From the NCBI RefSeq assembly GCF_046844695.1, contig NZ_CP177354.1:5332001-5396000 (forward strand): a stretch of 64,000 nucleotides of DNA, read 5' to 3'. This document shows positions 53,430-63,178 of the stretch, piece by piece. Numbering within the stretch: position 1 is the stretch's first letter; every line of letters begins with the position of its first letter. The position numbers and the translations under genes are program-made. This stretch comes from Pokkaliibacter plantistimulans. GTDB lineage: Bacteria; Pseudomonadota; Gammaproteobacteria; Pseudomonadales; Balneatricaceae. Below the pieces are notes generated by a model. It had not been told where the DNA came from, did no database searches, and saw nothing but the letters and a program-made list of their open reading frames with translations.

Positions 53430-54449
53430 TTACTCCCGGGCCTGCTGCAATGCCTCGATCCGCTCCTGCAAGCCAGGATGGGTGCTAAGCCAGACGGGCA
53501 CCGCCCCTTCCTTTTTATCCGCCAGCAGCAGCCTGTACAGACTGGCCAACGCCTCGGTGTTGTGATCCTGCGTCCTCAGCACGCTGGCAGCAAAGGCATC
53601 GGCTTCGCGCTCATGGTCGCGGGAATAACTCATGGTCATCAGAAATACCCCGGCACCCGACAGCGTATCTGCCACGCCGCTGCCATCACCGATCATCATT
53701 GCTGCCGCCACCGACAGAATCGAACTCTGTACCAGTCGCGTCATCATGTGGTGGTGATAGAGATGCCCCAGCTCATGCAGCAAGACGCCCTGCAGCTGTC
53801 GGTCATTGCGCGCCAGCGCCACCATCTGGTCGGTCAGTACTACTGTCCCATCAGGCAGGGCAAAGGCATTCGGCCCCTGCTCGAAAGAGCGGAACACCAG
53901 CTTCGGTGGCACGCGGAACGCCATGTGTTGTTGCTGCAGCTCTGCCAGCAATTGCGCGAACGCCTGCTGCAGCTGTTGTTGTCGCTGCACCGTCAGCTGG
54001 GTTGGTGTGAAGCCCGCATGGTCCAGCACCACCTGCGTCTGCTTGCCCATCAGCTCGAGCACGCTGATGGGCACATGGGGCGCAATAGCCTGAGACAGCC
54101 AGGGCACCCCATAGCGGTAGACCGCAAAGCCGCTGACGACAGTGACAACCATCGCCAGCAGAATCCAGCGCAGACTACCCTCAAGGCGCTGCAACCAGGA
54201 ACGACCGCGTAACTGATGCAACAGCTGATTGAAGGCGGGCACATCCTGCGGAGTGAAAATCCAGCCATCGCTGAACGTCAGGGTTCTGGGCAGCGAGCCC
54301 AGATCGTCCGACACCTGCACCGCACGCCAGCCACACTCCGCACTCTTCACCTCACTATGCAGGGCAAGCGCGTGCTGATCGCAGTGCAGCTGCGCCGGAT
54401 GCCGGGCAGCAGCTCCCGGCTCCAGCAGATGACCACTGACCACATACAT
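53430..54449 (-). CDS. M48-family membrane metalloprotease
   Basis: The 339-residue protein has a soluble N-terminal region (about 1-90), one transmembrane helix (ILLAMVVTVVSGFAVYRY, about 92-112) and a periplasmic M48 protease domain. The zinc site HELGHLYHHHM is at about 224 and the third ligand in DHEREADAFAASVL at about 280. It resembles Oma1/HtpX/BepA-type envelope proteases. The gene starts 2 bases after the DUF898 stop, which implies translational coupling with that membrane protein. Confidence 0.9.
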   Translation of the reverse strand: MYVVSGHLLEPGAAARHPAQLHCDQHALALHSEVKSAECGWRAVQVSDDLGSLPRTLTFSDGWIFTPQDVPAFNQLLHQLRGRSWLQRLEGSLRWILLAMVVTVVSGFAVYRYGVPWLSQAIAPHVPISVLELMGKQTQVVLDHAGFTPTQLTVQRQQQLQQAFAQLLAELQQQHMAFRVPPKLVFRSFEQGPNAFALPDGTVVLTDQMVALARNDRQLQGVLLHELGHLYHHHMMTRLVQSSILSVAAAMMIGDGSGVADTLSGAGVFLMTMSYSRDHEREADAFAASVLRTQDHNTEALASLYRLLLADKKEGAVPVWLSTHPGLQERIEALQQARE

Positions 54450-54451
54450 GA

Positions 54452-55642
54452 TCAGAAGGCACCGACTTCAATATTGAAGGCATTGCTCAGCTCATCGGCA
54501 ATGGCCACCTGCCCCTGTCCGGCACTGCCATGAACCTGCTGCAGCGACAGATCACCCTGCACCGCCAGCGCTTCGCTGACATAGCGAACACTGCGTACAC
54601 GAACCCACGGATAGGCCAGCCCCAGCGTGCAGACAGTCAGCAGCACATTGGTCAGCACCAGACCGACATAGCCCCAGACGGGCATCCGTGAAGACAGTGC
54701 CAGATCCGCCACCCGGGTCTGTGACAGCACATAGTTATGCACCCGCGCACGGCTGTAGCTGCTGATGATCACCCCCACCAGCGCGAAGGCAACGTAGCAG
54801 ACGATCATCAGAGTATAGATGTCGGCAACCGACTCAGTGCCTCCGGTTGTCAGGCTGGACAAACTGCTCAGGGAGAACACCCCGGTCACCCCCAGCACGG
54901 CCAGTAGCACCGCCACTAGCACCACAAACACCAGTGCTGCAGCCAGAGCAATCCTGAGAAACTGCCCTTGCTGGATCTCGGCAGAAAAGGCCTGATTGCC
55001 GTACCAGTAGTTATTCATGATGTATCGGTGCAAAGCGGCAGTGACCCAGGCATAGGCCCATACCATGGCGGCCAGACCGACAATGCTGCCCAGCACGATA
55101 GCCAGTATCAGAGTACGTGGATTAAAAAAAATCACTCCAACGATGCCAACGACAACGCTGACCGCCAGATAGCCCAGCAGTGGGTAGAAAAACATTACCT
55201 TGTATGCCTCCACATAGCCGCCCTTGAAGTCAAAGCAGACATTACGGAAACGCGACATACGGGCATCAAAGCGCAGATTGCGTACCGCCAGCACGGGAAT
55301 AAAGCAGACAAAGATCAGGGCCACTACTCCGGCGACCACGGGCTGCAGGTTATTGAGCAGGCTCCAGCAGGCCAGAGCAGCGACCGCGATAATACGTCCG
55401 ATCAGAATCTGCATCGGCGTCGCCAGATACTCAAAATGATCACCCGCCAGCTGGGTGTTGCCGTAAAAATAGCGTTTGCTGCGCACCTTGGCCCAGGCCG
55501 AGTAAATACCCAGTGTGATGATCGACAGCAGCACATTCACAATCCAGATACCGAAATATTCTTTGCCGGTACCTTTGAAGCGGAGGCCATGGGTCGAGGG
55601 AGGGGTAAGAGTCGCGTCGTGATTGGTCACTTGAGGTTCCAT
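54452..55642 (-). CDS. YjgN-family membrane protein (DUF898)
   Basis: The 396-residue integral membrane protein carries the DUF898 signature FKGTGKEYFGIWIVNVLLSI and the repeated pattern LGIYSAWAKVRSKRYFYGNT. A related copy near the C-terminus, LGLAYPWVRVRSVRYVSEAL, fits the internal repeat of the family. Many transmembrane helices; function unknown. The start ATG at 55642 is chosen over a TTG at 55672. It forms an operon with the M48 protease, a pairing seen in other proteobacteria. Confidence 0.88.
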   Translation of the reverse strand: MEPQVTNHDATLTPPSTHGLRFKGTGKEYFGIWIVNVLLSIITLGIYSAWAKVRSKRYFYGNTQLAGDHFEYLATPMQILIGRIIAVAALACWSLLNNLQPVVAGVVALIFVCFIPVLAVRNLRFDARMSRFRNVCFDFKGGYVEAYKVMFFYPLLGYLAVSVVVGIVGVIFFNPRTLILAIVLGSIVGLAAMVWAYAWVTAALHRYIMNNYWYGNQAFSAEIQQGQFLRIALAAALVFVVLVAVLLAVLGVTGVFSLSSLSSLTTGGTESVADIYTLMIVCYVAFALVGVIISSYSRARVHNYVLSQTRVADLALSSRMPVWGYVGLVLTNVLLTVCTLGLAYPWVRVRSVRYVSEALAVQGDLSLQQVHGSAGQGQVAIADELSNAFNIEVGAF

Positions 55643-55757
55643 CCGTGATTGACGAAGCCAACATTTAACCAAAAATAAACAAAATCTTACAAACTGTATT
55701 TTTATGAACCAAAGCTTTTTATTTTGTATGACGCATCACGTGAAGGATGCATGCCTA

Positions 55758-55791
55758 TAGCACCGGCATTCATGCAGAAACCGGTGCTATG
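55758..55791 (-). terminator. Hairpin after the enoyl-CoA hydratase gene
   Basis: Perfect 10-base stem ATAGCACCGG / CCGGTGCTAT with a 14-base loop, 23 bases beyond the stop of the minus-strand gene. No T-run is visible, so a terminator role is probable but not certain. Confidence 0.55.
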
Positions 55792-55813
55792 TGTGCTGAT
55801 GATAAGAGAGGAG

Positions 55814-56569
55814 TTACTTCGCTGAACGCTGGGCAAAGGCAGCAAAAGCGGCCTGCGCTTCCCGGGAGAACAGGCGTTGCTTGAACAGCTGCCCTTCAGA
55901 CTCGATCACTGCGGACACGGTATCGGCCTGCGCCCCCTTGAGCATCTGCTTGCTCAGACGCACGGCCTGAGGCGGCAGCTGGCAGATCTGCTCCAGCACC
56001 GCTTCTGCCGCAGGCAACAACTGCTCTGCGGACACTACCTGATTGACGATCCCCAGCTGCGCAGCCCGCTCGGCATCAATGCCATTGCCCAGTACCAGCA
56101 GCTCGAACGCCAGACGCTGGCCCAGCAGTTGCGGGATCAGCAAACTGGTGCAGCCTTCCGGCACCAGCCCCAGACGCACGAACGGCATCTGCAGACGGGC
56201 ACCGTTGCTGGCCAGCACATAGTCACAATGCAGCAACAGGGAGGTGCCGATGCCGATGGCAAGGCCATTGACCGCAGCCACGACCGGCACCGGGCAGGCT
56301 GCCAGCGCCTGAAGAAAGTCCAGCGGGATGCGAATGTCGTCGGAGTCCCGGCTGGCTGCGGCCACGAAGTCGCCAATGTCATTACCGCTGGTAAAGCTGT
56401 CAGCGCAACCGCTGATCAGCACCGCCCGCACATCCTCATCGGCCGCCTGCAGCAGCGCGCTGGTCATGGCCTGATACATGGCAAAGGTCAGCGCATTCTT
56501 TTTATCCGGGCGATTGAGCTGGATGCGAACGATACCGGCTTCCCGGCTGACACAGATCTGGTCACTCAT
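55814..56569 (-). CDS. Enoyl-CoA hydratase/isomerase family protein
   Basis: Crotonase-fold enzyme of 251 residues. The oxyanion-hole motifs are present (SGCADSFTSGNDIGDF and VNGLAIGIGTSLLLHCDYV). The first hydratase glutamate position falls in the IGTSLLLH region without the usual Glu, and the second in LVPEGCTSLLI keeps Glu, which suggests isomerase-like rather than classical hydratase activity (inference). It overlaps the upstream flavoprotein gene by four bases (ATGA), so the two are co-translated. Confidence 0.87.
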   Translation of the reverse strand: MSDQICVSREAGIVRIQLNRPDKKNALTFAMYQAMTSALLQAADEDVRAVLISGCADSFTSGNDIGDFVAAASRDSDDIRIPLDFLQALAACPVPVVAAVNGLAIGIGTSLLLHCDYVLASNGARLQMPFVRLGLVPEGCTSLLIPQLLGQRLAFELLVLGNGIDAERAAQLGIVNQVVSAEQLLPAAEAVLEQICQLPPQAVRLSKQMLKGAQADTVSAVIESEGQLFKQRLFSREAQAAFAAFAQRSAK

Positions 56570-57582
56570 AGCGCCGCTCCTTCTGCGATACCTTCGCCTG
56601 CCGCCACACCATAGCGCTGACTGAGACGGCTAAAGCGCTCGCCTGCCGCCTGATATTCGTCCTGCAGCCGCTGCACCAGCTCTGCTACGGTCGGCACATC
56701 GTGAATATTGGCCACCCCCTGTCCGGCTGACCAGATGGTCTTCCAGGCCTTGGCGCCCTCTTTGGGTGCCTGCAGCTCCTTGCCAAAATCGATGTCTTTC
56801 TTCGGCGCCAGATTGTCCGGGTCGAGCCCGGCTGCCACCAGACTGGGGCGCAGGAAATTGGCCGGGACGCCGGAGATTTCCGGGGTGTAGACAATATCGC
56901 CGGCAGCCGCATCAACGATCATGTCCTTGTACTCGTCCGCCGCCTGACTTTCGCGGGTGTTGATAAAGCGCGTGCCCATGTAGGCCAGATCAGCGCCCAG
57001 CATCTGTGCCGTGGCGATATCCTGACCGCTGGACAGGCAGCCCGACAGGATGACGGTTTTGTCGAAGAACTGGCGAATCTCACCTACCAGCGCGAAGGGG
57101 CTGAGGGTGCCCGCATGACCACCGGCTCCGGCACAGACCGCAATCAGACCATCAACGCCTGCTGACGCCGCCTTTTTCGCATGGCGCACATTGATCACAT
57201 CATGGAACACCACACCACCGTAATCATGCACGGCATCAACCAGCTCGGCGACTGCCCCCAGAGAGGTAATGATCAGCGGCACTTGGTATTTGGCACACAG
57301 CGCCAGATCAGCCTGCAAACGCGGGTTGCTTTGATGCACGATGAGGTTGACGCCAAAGGGGGCGGCCTTGCGGCCCGTGCTGGCTTCAAATTCATCCAGC
57401 GCCGAGCGGATGGTCTGCAACCACTCCTCAAACCCTTCACTGCTGCGCTGATTGAGCGCCGGGAAGGTGCCAATCACACCCGCCTTGCAGGCTTCTATCA
57501 CCAGTTCAGGGCCCGAGACCAGAAACATCGGGGCTGAAATCAGCGGCAGGGCCAGGTGTTGAAATGCGTCAGGCAGGGCCAT
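56566..57582 (-). CDS. Nitronate monooxygenase-like FMN protein
   Basis: TIM-barrel FMN enzyme of 338 residues in the 2-nitropropane dioxygenase / enoyl-reductase II family. Motifs are ISAPMFLVSGPELVIEACKAG at the start (cited in part: APMFLVSGPELV), the FMN/phosphate region GLIAVCAGAGGHAGTL and LGADLAYMGTRFINT near the C-terminal half. The start ATG at 57582 has AGGAGA 7 bases upstream; a longer open frame is not supported. It is paired with an enoyl-CoA hydratase-like gene, so a role in unsaturated or unusual acyl-CoA metabolism is possible. Confidence 0.9.
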   Translation of the reverse strand: MALPDAFQHLALPLISAPMFLVSGPELVIEACKAGVIGTFPALNQRSSEGFEEWLQTIRSALDEFEASTGRKAAPFGVNLIVHQSNPRLQADLALCAKYQVPLIITSLGAVAELVDAVHDYGGVVFHDVINVRHAKKAASAGVDGLIAVCAGAGGHAGTLSPFALVGEIRQFFDKTVILSGCLSSGQDIATAQMLGADLAYMGTRFINTRESQAADEYKDMIVDAAAGDIVYTPEISGVPANFLRPSLVAAGLDPDNLAPKKDIDFGKELQAPKEGAKAWKTIWSAGQGVANIHDVPTVAELVQRLQDEYQAAGERFSRLSQRYGVAAGEGIAEGAAL

Positions 57583-57773
57583 CGGAAATCTCCTTAGTCG
57601 CTTGTTGATTTTGTCGTTCCGTGGACTGACGGGCAGTGCGTCCACGCTAGCAGATGCGCATGGGCAACCCTGTCCAGAAACGGGTTCACGAAGGTGCGAA
57701 CCTGCGCCGGGTGGCCGGCGCACTGCAGATCGTGTTGATGACAAGCGTGGAGCGCCGCTGGCGGCCACGCCTG

Positions 57774-58343
57774 TCAGGTGTTCTGTTCGGCTTCGATAAA
57801 GCGGTGGGGGATAAAACGTCTAACGGCTTCGCCATTTTCCGACCAGCTGTAGCAGGTGTTGACCAGACCATTGCCGGATGACTTGCCATCACCGCCTTCC
57901 TGCAACTGCTGGCGTGCATGCCAGGTAGTCTGAAACGCCGTGGTCGCCATCGGTACCAGCAGTTCGCTGATATGGGTACAGCCCTGCACGCCCCCTACCC
58001 GCTCTTTCATGACCCGGCTCCAGCCCTTGCCGATACGGGTGCCCACCAACTGCTGATAGGAGTCACTGATATTGGGGCAGCCATCAAAAGGCGAGGAGGC
58101 AATCTCCACTTCGATGGCATGGATCAGCAGATCCAGATCCACCGTCATTCTTACCCGCATCAGGTGGAAGGGCTCACCGGCGGCAACGCGCCCGGCAGAA
58201 CGGCCGGGGCTCGGGGTTTCATCGGTCTTGATGTCCTGCATCGAGCCTTCGATATCCCACAGACCGTCCTCACGCAAAAATCCCTGGCAACGAACATCAC
58301 GGGTATGCATCAGTCGCCGCGGCGCGGCTTGCGACAACGCCAT
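57774..58343 (-). CDS. DUF2889 protein
   Basis: The 189-residue soluble protein matches the DUF2889 pattern: MHTRDVRCQGFLREDGLWDIEG at the N-terminus (cited in part: CQGFLREDGLWDIEG), FHLMRVRMTVDLDLLIHAIE in the middle and RVGGVQGCTHISELLVPMATTAFQ (cited in part: GGVQGCTHISELL). Function unknown; members often lie beside acyl-CoA and aromatic catabolism genes, as here next to fadD. The ribosome site is GGGAG. Confidence 0.88.
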   Translation of the reverse strand: MALSQAAPRRLMHTRDVRCQGFLREDGLWDIEGSMQDIKTDETPSPGRSAGRVAAGEPFHLMRVRMTVDLDLLIHAIEVEIASSPFDGCPNISDSYQQLVGTRIGKGWSRVMKERVGGVQGCTHISELLVPMATTAFQTTWHARQQLQEGGDGKSSGNGLVNTCYSWSENGEAVRRFIPHRFIEAEQNT

Positions 58344-58456
58344 AAATTTTCTCCCAAAGCTGCTGCCCGCCCCTTCTGCTCAAGCAGCATGACCCCGGCT
58401 TCCAGAGGAAGACCTGTCGGGACTGACCGGGAGGTAAGGTGACGGGCGATCAATAA

Positions 58457-60133
58457 TCAACTGGCGATACGTTGCTGATCAGAGTCACGCAATGCTCGCC
58501 GCAGGATCTTGCCCACGTTGGACTTGGGCAATTCATCCCGGAAGACTATCTGCTTAGGCACCTTATAGCGAGTGAGGCGCTCCAAACAGAATGTTCTCAG
58601 CACTTCCTCGTTCAGGGTCGGATTGCGTCGCACCACAAAGACCTTGATGGCTTCGCCACTCTTTTCATCCGGTATACCCACGGCCGCGCATTCGACCACA
58701 TCGGGATGCTCCATCAATGCATCTTCAACTTCATTGGGGTACACGTTGAAACCGGACACGATGATCATGTCCTTGCGGCGATCAACGATGCGCAGGAAGC
58801 CGTCCTCCTGCCGCACCGCAATGTCGCCGGTGCGGATATAACCTTCCGCCGTCAGCACGTTGGCGGTTTCTTCCGGCCGCTGCCAGTAGCCCTTCATCAC
58901 CTGAGGGCCACGCACACACAGCTCACCGGGCATCCCCGGCAGCACATCGCGGCCATCGTTGTCGAGCAGGCGGCAGTCAGTCCACTCTACCGGCAGACCA
59001 ATGGTGCCCAGCTGATTGTTGTCGGGCGGATTGAAGCTGACGACCGGTGAGGTTTCAGTCAGGCCATAGCCTTCCAGAATCGGGCAGCCGGTGATGCTCT
59101 GCCAGCGCTCGGCCACCGCATGGGACAGCGCCATGCCACCGGAGGACGTCAGCACCAGCCGGGAAAAGTCCAGCTGGCGGAATTCGTCGTTGTCACACAG
59201 CGCGACAAACAGGGTGTTGAGACCGACGAAGCCCTGGATGTGCCACTTTTTCAGCTCTTTGACGAAACCGGCAATATCGCGCGGGTTGGTGATCAGCAGG
59301 CTGTGGTGCCCCGCCGAGCCGAGTGACATGCAGTGCATGGTAAAGGCGTAGATATGGTACAGCGGCAGCGGCGCGACAAAGGTCATGGAGCTGTCGGTCA
59401 GGACGCTGCGGAGGCGGGCCTTGACCTGGCTCATGTTGGCAATCAGGTTGTCATGGGTCAGCATCGCCCCCTTGGCCACGCCAGTAGTACCGCCGGTGTA
59501 TTGCAGCATGACGGTGTCATGGCGATTGACTTTGACCTCACTCCACGCCTGACCTGCGCCTTTATTCAGTGCCTCACGCAGAGGCACCTCGTTAGGCAGG
59601 TGATAGGGAGGCTGCATTTTCTTGACGTACTTCACCGCCGCATTGAGCAGCGCCCGCTTGGGCCAGGGGTGCAGATCACCAATTTCGGTGGTGATGACAT
59701 GACGAATGCGGGTACCCGCCAGAATCGGTTCGGCCTTGCTGGCCATGCAGCGATGAATCACCAGTGCCCTGGCACCGCTGTCGGCAAACTGGTGCTGCAT
59801 CTCTGTCGAGGTATACAGCGGGTTGGTATTAACCACGATCAGCCCCGCCCGCATGGCACCCAGCAATACCACCGGATACTGCAGCAGGTTAGGCAGCTGG
59901 ATAGCAATGCGATCACCGGGTTTGAGGTCGGTATGATGCTGAATGTAGGACGCGAAGTTACCCGCCAGCCGGTCCCATTCGGCATAGCTCAGGGCATGAC
60001 CGAAGCAGGTATAGGCCGGGCGCTCGGCATACTTCTTACAGGCATGGTTCAGCACCTCGGGAATGGACTGATATCCCTCCGGATTCGGCCATTCAGCGGG
60101 CTGCACCGTCACTGCGGTCGCGGCAGCGTTCAT
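58457..60133 (-). CDS. fadD: Long-chain fatty-acid-CoA ligase
   Basis: ATP-dependent acyl-CoA synthetase (558 aa) activating fatty acids for beta-oxidation. Adenylate-forming signatures are YTGGTTGVAKGAMLTH (about 213-228), YGLTETSPVVSFN, GYIRTGDIAVRQEDGFLRIVDRRKDMI (cited in part: TGDIAVRQEDGF) and the FACS motif region, ending with the catalytic Lys in PKSNVGKILRR. The ATG at 60133 follows GGAGACAATGTG; a GTG one codon upstream is possible. A minor hairpin (60175-60193) precedes the gene on its strand. Confidence 0.93.
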   Translation of the reverse strand: MNAAATAVTVQPAEWPNPEGYQSIPEVLNHACKKYAERPAYTCFGHALSYAEWDRLAGNFASYIQHHTDLKPGDRIAIQLPNLLQYPVVLLGAMRAGLIVVNTNPLYTSTEMQHQFADSGARALVIHRCMASKAEPILAGTRIRHVITTEIGDLHPWPKRALLNAAVKYVKKMQPPYHLPNEVPLREALNKGAGQAWSEVKVNRHDTVMLQYTGGTTGVAKGAMLTHDNLIANMSQVKARLRSVLTDSSMTFVAPLPLYHIYAFTMHCMSLGSAGHHSLLITNPRDIAGFVKELKKWHIQGFVGLNTLFVALCDNDEFRQLDFSRLVLTSSGGMALSHAVAERWQSITGCPILEGYGLTETSPVVSFNPPDNNQLGTIGLPVEWTDCRLLDNDGRDVLPGMPGELCVRGPQVMKGYWQRPEETANVLTAEGYIRTGDIAVRQEDGFLRIVDRRKDMIIVSGFNVYPNEVEDALMEHPDVVECAAVGIPDEKSGEAIKVFVVRRNPTLNEEVLRTFCLERLTRYKVPKQIVFRDELPKSNVGKILRRALRDSDQQRIAS

Positions 60134-60250
60134 CACATTGTCTCCAACTTATTCTTATAAGAGACGAGCTCGGCAAAGCCCTTCTTGGGCTTTACCGCCC
60201 GACGACTGTTTTGGCCTGAGGTGGCAGCTCAGGCCAGTCTAAGAACGTGC

Positions 60251-60952
60251 TCAGTCGAGGGGAAACAGGTTGTTGAGTTTGGTTGCCAGCATGATGTTAC
60301 CGTCGGCACGAATGCGGCCGGTCATAAAGGCCTGCATGCCGTCCAGCTCACCGGTCATCACCTGCTGCAGGGTATCGCTATCCATGATCAGGGTAACGGT
60401 GGGATCATCATGCTCACCGTCCACCACCTGGCAGGTCTGGTTTTCGATCACGATATGGGTGGTATCACCATCGGTCAGCTCGAACTGGAACACAGCATCC
60501 AGACCGGCTGCGGCCTGGGCATTGAAACGGCTCTGCATGGACTGAAACAGGGCGGCGATAGCAGACATGGAGGTATCCTCGTGGTAACGGTCATTATTAT
60601 TAGGAGTATCGGTCAGCGTAGCGGGCATACTGGTCATGGCTTCCACCGCCAGCATTTCCGGCGTGATGGCAACAGCTGCCGGGCTGGGTTCGACAACAAT
60701 CTCCGCTACGGCTGCCGCGGGTTCCACCTTGAGCGCGGCCGTACGCGCCTGTCTGGTGGCATAGGCGCGCTGCTGAGAGGCCAGCAGGCGCTGCACCAGC
60801 CAACGGCCAACGGCATTGCCCATCAGCCCCTGCACCAGCGCCGGATTGGCCGCGGCCTTTTTCATCAATCGCTTCACTGCAATGCCCATCCGGCGTCCGC
60901 TGAGCCCCCACTGCGGCTGAGATCGCAGGCAGCAGGGGTTAGGTTGTGACAT
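60251..60952 (-). CDS. SCP2 sterol-carrier-domain protein
   Basis: The 233-residue protein has a C-terminal SCP2 domain (about 129-233) that starts SAIAALFQSMQSRF and includes VFQFELTDGD, HIVIENQTCQVVDG and FMTGRIRADGNIMLA. Such domains bind lipids or acyl-CoA. The N-terminal 128 residues (a helical basic part and an Ala/Pro/Val-rich linker) are not part of the domain. An internal ATG at 60568 has a strong GAGG ribosome site and would yield the bare 105-residue SCP2 domain. It lies between fadD and an acyl-CoA dehydrogenase gene. Confidence 0.82.
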   Translation of the reverse strand: MSQPNPCCLRSQPQWGLSGRRMGIAVKRLMKKAAANPALVQGLMGNAVGRWLVQRLLASQQRAYATRQARTAALKVEPAAAVAEIVVEPSPAAVAITPEMLAVEAMTSMPATLTDTPNNNDRYHEDTSMSAIAALFQSMQSRFNAQAAAGLDAVFQFELTDGDTTHIVIENQTCQVVDGEHDDPTVTLIMDSDTLQQVMTGELDGMQAFMTGRIRADGNIMLATKLNNLFPLD

Positions 60953-60980
60953 TAACTGCCGTCAGATCGTGAACGGCGCC

Positions 60981-62780
60981 TCAGAACTGGAACAGCTCTG
61001 AATCCAACGCCATGATCGGCGCCGCACCGGCCTGCATGCAGGCTACATGGGCACGGGTGCGGGGCAGGATGCGCTTGAAGTAGAACTCGGCAGTCGCCAC
61101 TTTGGCCTGATAGAACCCGGCCTCATCGCTGCCTGCTGCCAGCGCTTCGTTGGCCACTTTGGCCATCCGCGCCCACAGATAACCCAGTACGACGTAACCT
61201 GAGTACATCAGATATTCAACTGACGCGGCACCGACCTCATCACGGTTTTTCATGGCGGCCATACCGATCTGCAGGGTCAGCTCGCCCCACTCCTTGTTCA
61301 GTTTAGCCAGCTCCTGCACGTACGGCTTGAGCTGTTCGTTGCCTTCTTCAGCCTGACAGAACTTGTGCACCATCTTGGTAAAGCGTTTCAGGGTTTCACC
61401 CTGTGTCATCAGCACCTTGCGGCCCAGCAGGTCGAGCGCCTGAATCTGGGTGGTGCCTTCGTACAGCATGGAAATACGGCTGTCGCGTACGTTCTGCTCC
61501 ATGCCCCACTCGGCGATAAAGCCATGGCCACCGTAAATCTGCACACCATGGTTGGCAGCTTCATAGCCCACTTCGGTGAGGAAGGCTTTAGCGATGGGGG
61601 TCAGCAGTGCCAGCAGCTCATCCGCTTCTTTCTTTTCGGCATCGTCGGTGCTGAGTTTGACCTTGTCCACCAGCGTAGAGCAGAAGTAGATCAGTGCCCG
61701 GCCACCTTCGGAGAAGGCTTTCTGGATCAGCAGCATCTTGCGCACTTCTGGATGCACGATGATGGGATCCGCCGCTTTCTCTGGTGCAGCAGGACCATTC
61801 AGTGCCCGCATCTGCAGACGTTCTCTGGCGTAAGGCAGGGAGTTCTGGAACGCCCACTCGGCATGGGCCAGCCCCTGCAGGGCAGTACCCAGACGAGCGG
61901 TGTTCATAAAGGTGAACATGCAGTTCAGACCTTTGTTGGCCGGGCCGATCAGATAACCGGTGGCCGCATCAAAGTTCATCACGCAGGTAGCGTTACCGTG
62001 GATACCCATCTTGTGCTCGATGGAACCGCAGCTGACGGCATTGCGTTCACCGATACCGCCATCAGTGGTCGGCATGAACTTGGGTACGATAAACAGGGAA
62101 ATGCCCTTGGTGCCAGCAGGGGCATCGGGCAGGCGGGCCAGCACAATGTGGACGATGTTGTCGGCCATGTCATGCTCACCGGCAGAGATGAAAATCTTGG
62201 TGCCACTGATCTTGTAGCTGCCATCCGCCTGAGGTTCAGCTTTGGTGCGCAGCAGACCGAGGTCGGTACCGCAGTGAGGTTCGGTCAGGCACATGGTGCC
62301 GGTCCACTCGCCGGACACCAGCTTGGTCAGATAGGTATGTTTCTGTTCATCCGTACCGTGGGCTTCCAGCGTATTCATGGCGCCGTGAGACAGGCCTGGG
62401 TACATGCTCCACGACCAGTTGGCAGTGCCGGTCATCTCATTGACGAACAGGCCAAGTGATTCAGGCAAGCCCTGACCACCGTGTTCGGGGGAGTGAGCCA
62501 GTGAAGGCCAGCCGCCTTCAACATATTGCTGGTAGGCTTCCTTGAACCCCGTGGGCGTGGTGACAGTACCGTTATCGAACGTACAGCCTTCACGGTCACC
62601 TACCTGATTGAGCGGTGCCAGCACGCGCTCGGAGAACTTGGCGCCCTCCTCCAGAATGGCAGTAATCATGTCAGGTGTGGCTTCTTCGCAGCCAGGCAAC
62701 GCAGCGTAGTGCTTGTCGATACCCAGGACTTCGAAGAGGGTGAATTGCATATCACGTAATGGCGCTTTGTAACCAGGCAT
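60981..62780 (-). CDS. Acyl-CoA dehydrogenase, FadE-like (599 aa type)
   Basis: FAD enzyme for the first step of beta-oxidation, same long subfamily as the gene at 20459-22240. Motifs are YKAPLRDMQFTLFEVLG at the N-terminus, MCLTEPHCGTDLGLLRTKA, ISGTKIFISAGEHDMADNIV (cited in part: FISAGEHD) and SMLYEGTTQIQALDLLGRK with the catalytic-base Glu. It ends with the C-terminal ACDH extension. Electrons would pass to EtfAB. The ribosome site is GAGGTAGGG. The SCP2 gene follows 28 bases downstream, so the two are probably an operon. Confidence 0.94.
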   Translation of the reverse strand: MPGYKAPLRDMQFTLFEVLGIDKHYAALPGCEEATPDMITAILEEGAKFSERVLAPLNQVGDREGCTFDNGTVTTPTGFKEAYQQYVEGGWPSLAHSPEHGGQGLPESLGLFVNEMTGTANWSWSMYPGLSHGAMNTLEAHGTDEQKHTYLTKLVSGEWTGTMCLTEPHCGTDLGLLRTKAEPQADGSYKISGTKIFISAGEHDMADNIVHIVLARLPDAPAGTKGISLFIVPKFMPTTDGGIGERNAVSCGSIEHKMGIHGNATCVMNFDAATGYLIGPANKGLNCMFTFMNTARLGTALQGLAHAEWAFQNSLPYARERLQMRALNGPAAPEKAADPIIVHPEVRKMLLIQKAFSEGGRALIYFCSTLVDKVKLSTDDAEKKEADELLALLTPIAKAFLTEVGYEAANHGVQIYGGHGFIAEWGMEQNVRDSRISMLYEGTTQIQALDLLGRKVLMTQGETLKRFTKMVHKFCQAEEGNEQLKPYVQELAKLNKEWGELTLQIGMAAMKNRDEVGAASVEYLMYSGYVVLGYLWARMAKVANEALAAGSDEAGFYQAKVATAEFYFKRILPRTRAHVACMQAGAAPIMALDSELFQF

Positions 62781-63178
62781 AGTAACCCTACCTCGATTGT
62801 TCTTGTTGTAAGTCGCTCTGCCACCCCGCCTCCTGCTGGAGACACTGCCGGGCTACCAATGGCGACTACCTCTGGCATGGGGTACAGAATCCTGCAATTG
62901 ACACATCCTGCTCAATAACAAAACGAACCATATTCGCTAACAAAAAATATCAGCCGGTGCAGGCAGTGGCTCGTCAGCAGGCATGAAGCGGACTCTATGA
63001 GTTATGCCTGCGAAACAGCGCAAAGCAAGATGAGTACTGACATAAGCAGCGGACAGAATGTGCAAGTGATGAGTGTCTGGAGACAGGGTGACAAGCGCTG
63101 TCAGCGCCTGAGTCAGGCACTGACATGCTTTGCACTGAAAGAAGGGTTAGCGGAACTGCACAGAAAGCGAAGAGGATA
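62781..63178. other. Intergenic region, nothing recognised
   Basis: About 400 bases containing the promoter region of the acyl-CoA dehydrogenase gene (AT-rich at 62915-62955). A short plus-strand frame from 62997 has no family features. No FadR or PsrA box could be recognised by eye. Confidence 0.45.

Noticed and set aside
60172..60196. Terminator between the SCP2 and fadD genes (AAAGCCC-N5-GGGCTTT)
   Set aside because: Short stem and no T-run in the direction of transcription; noted in the fadD entry only.
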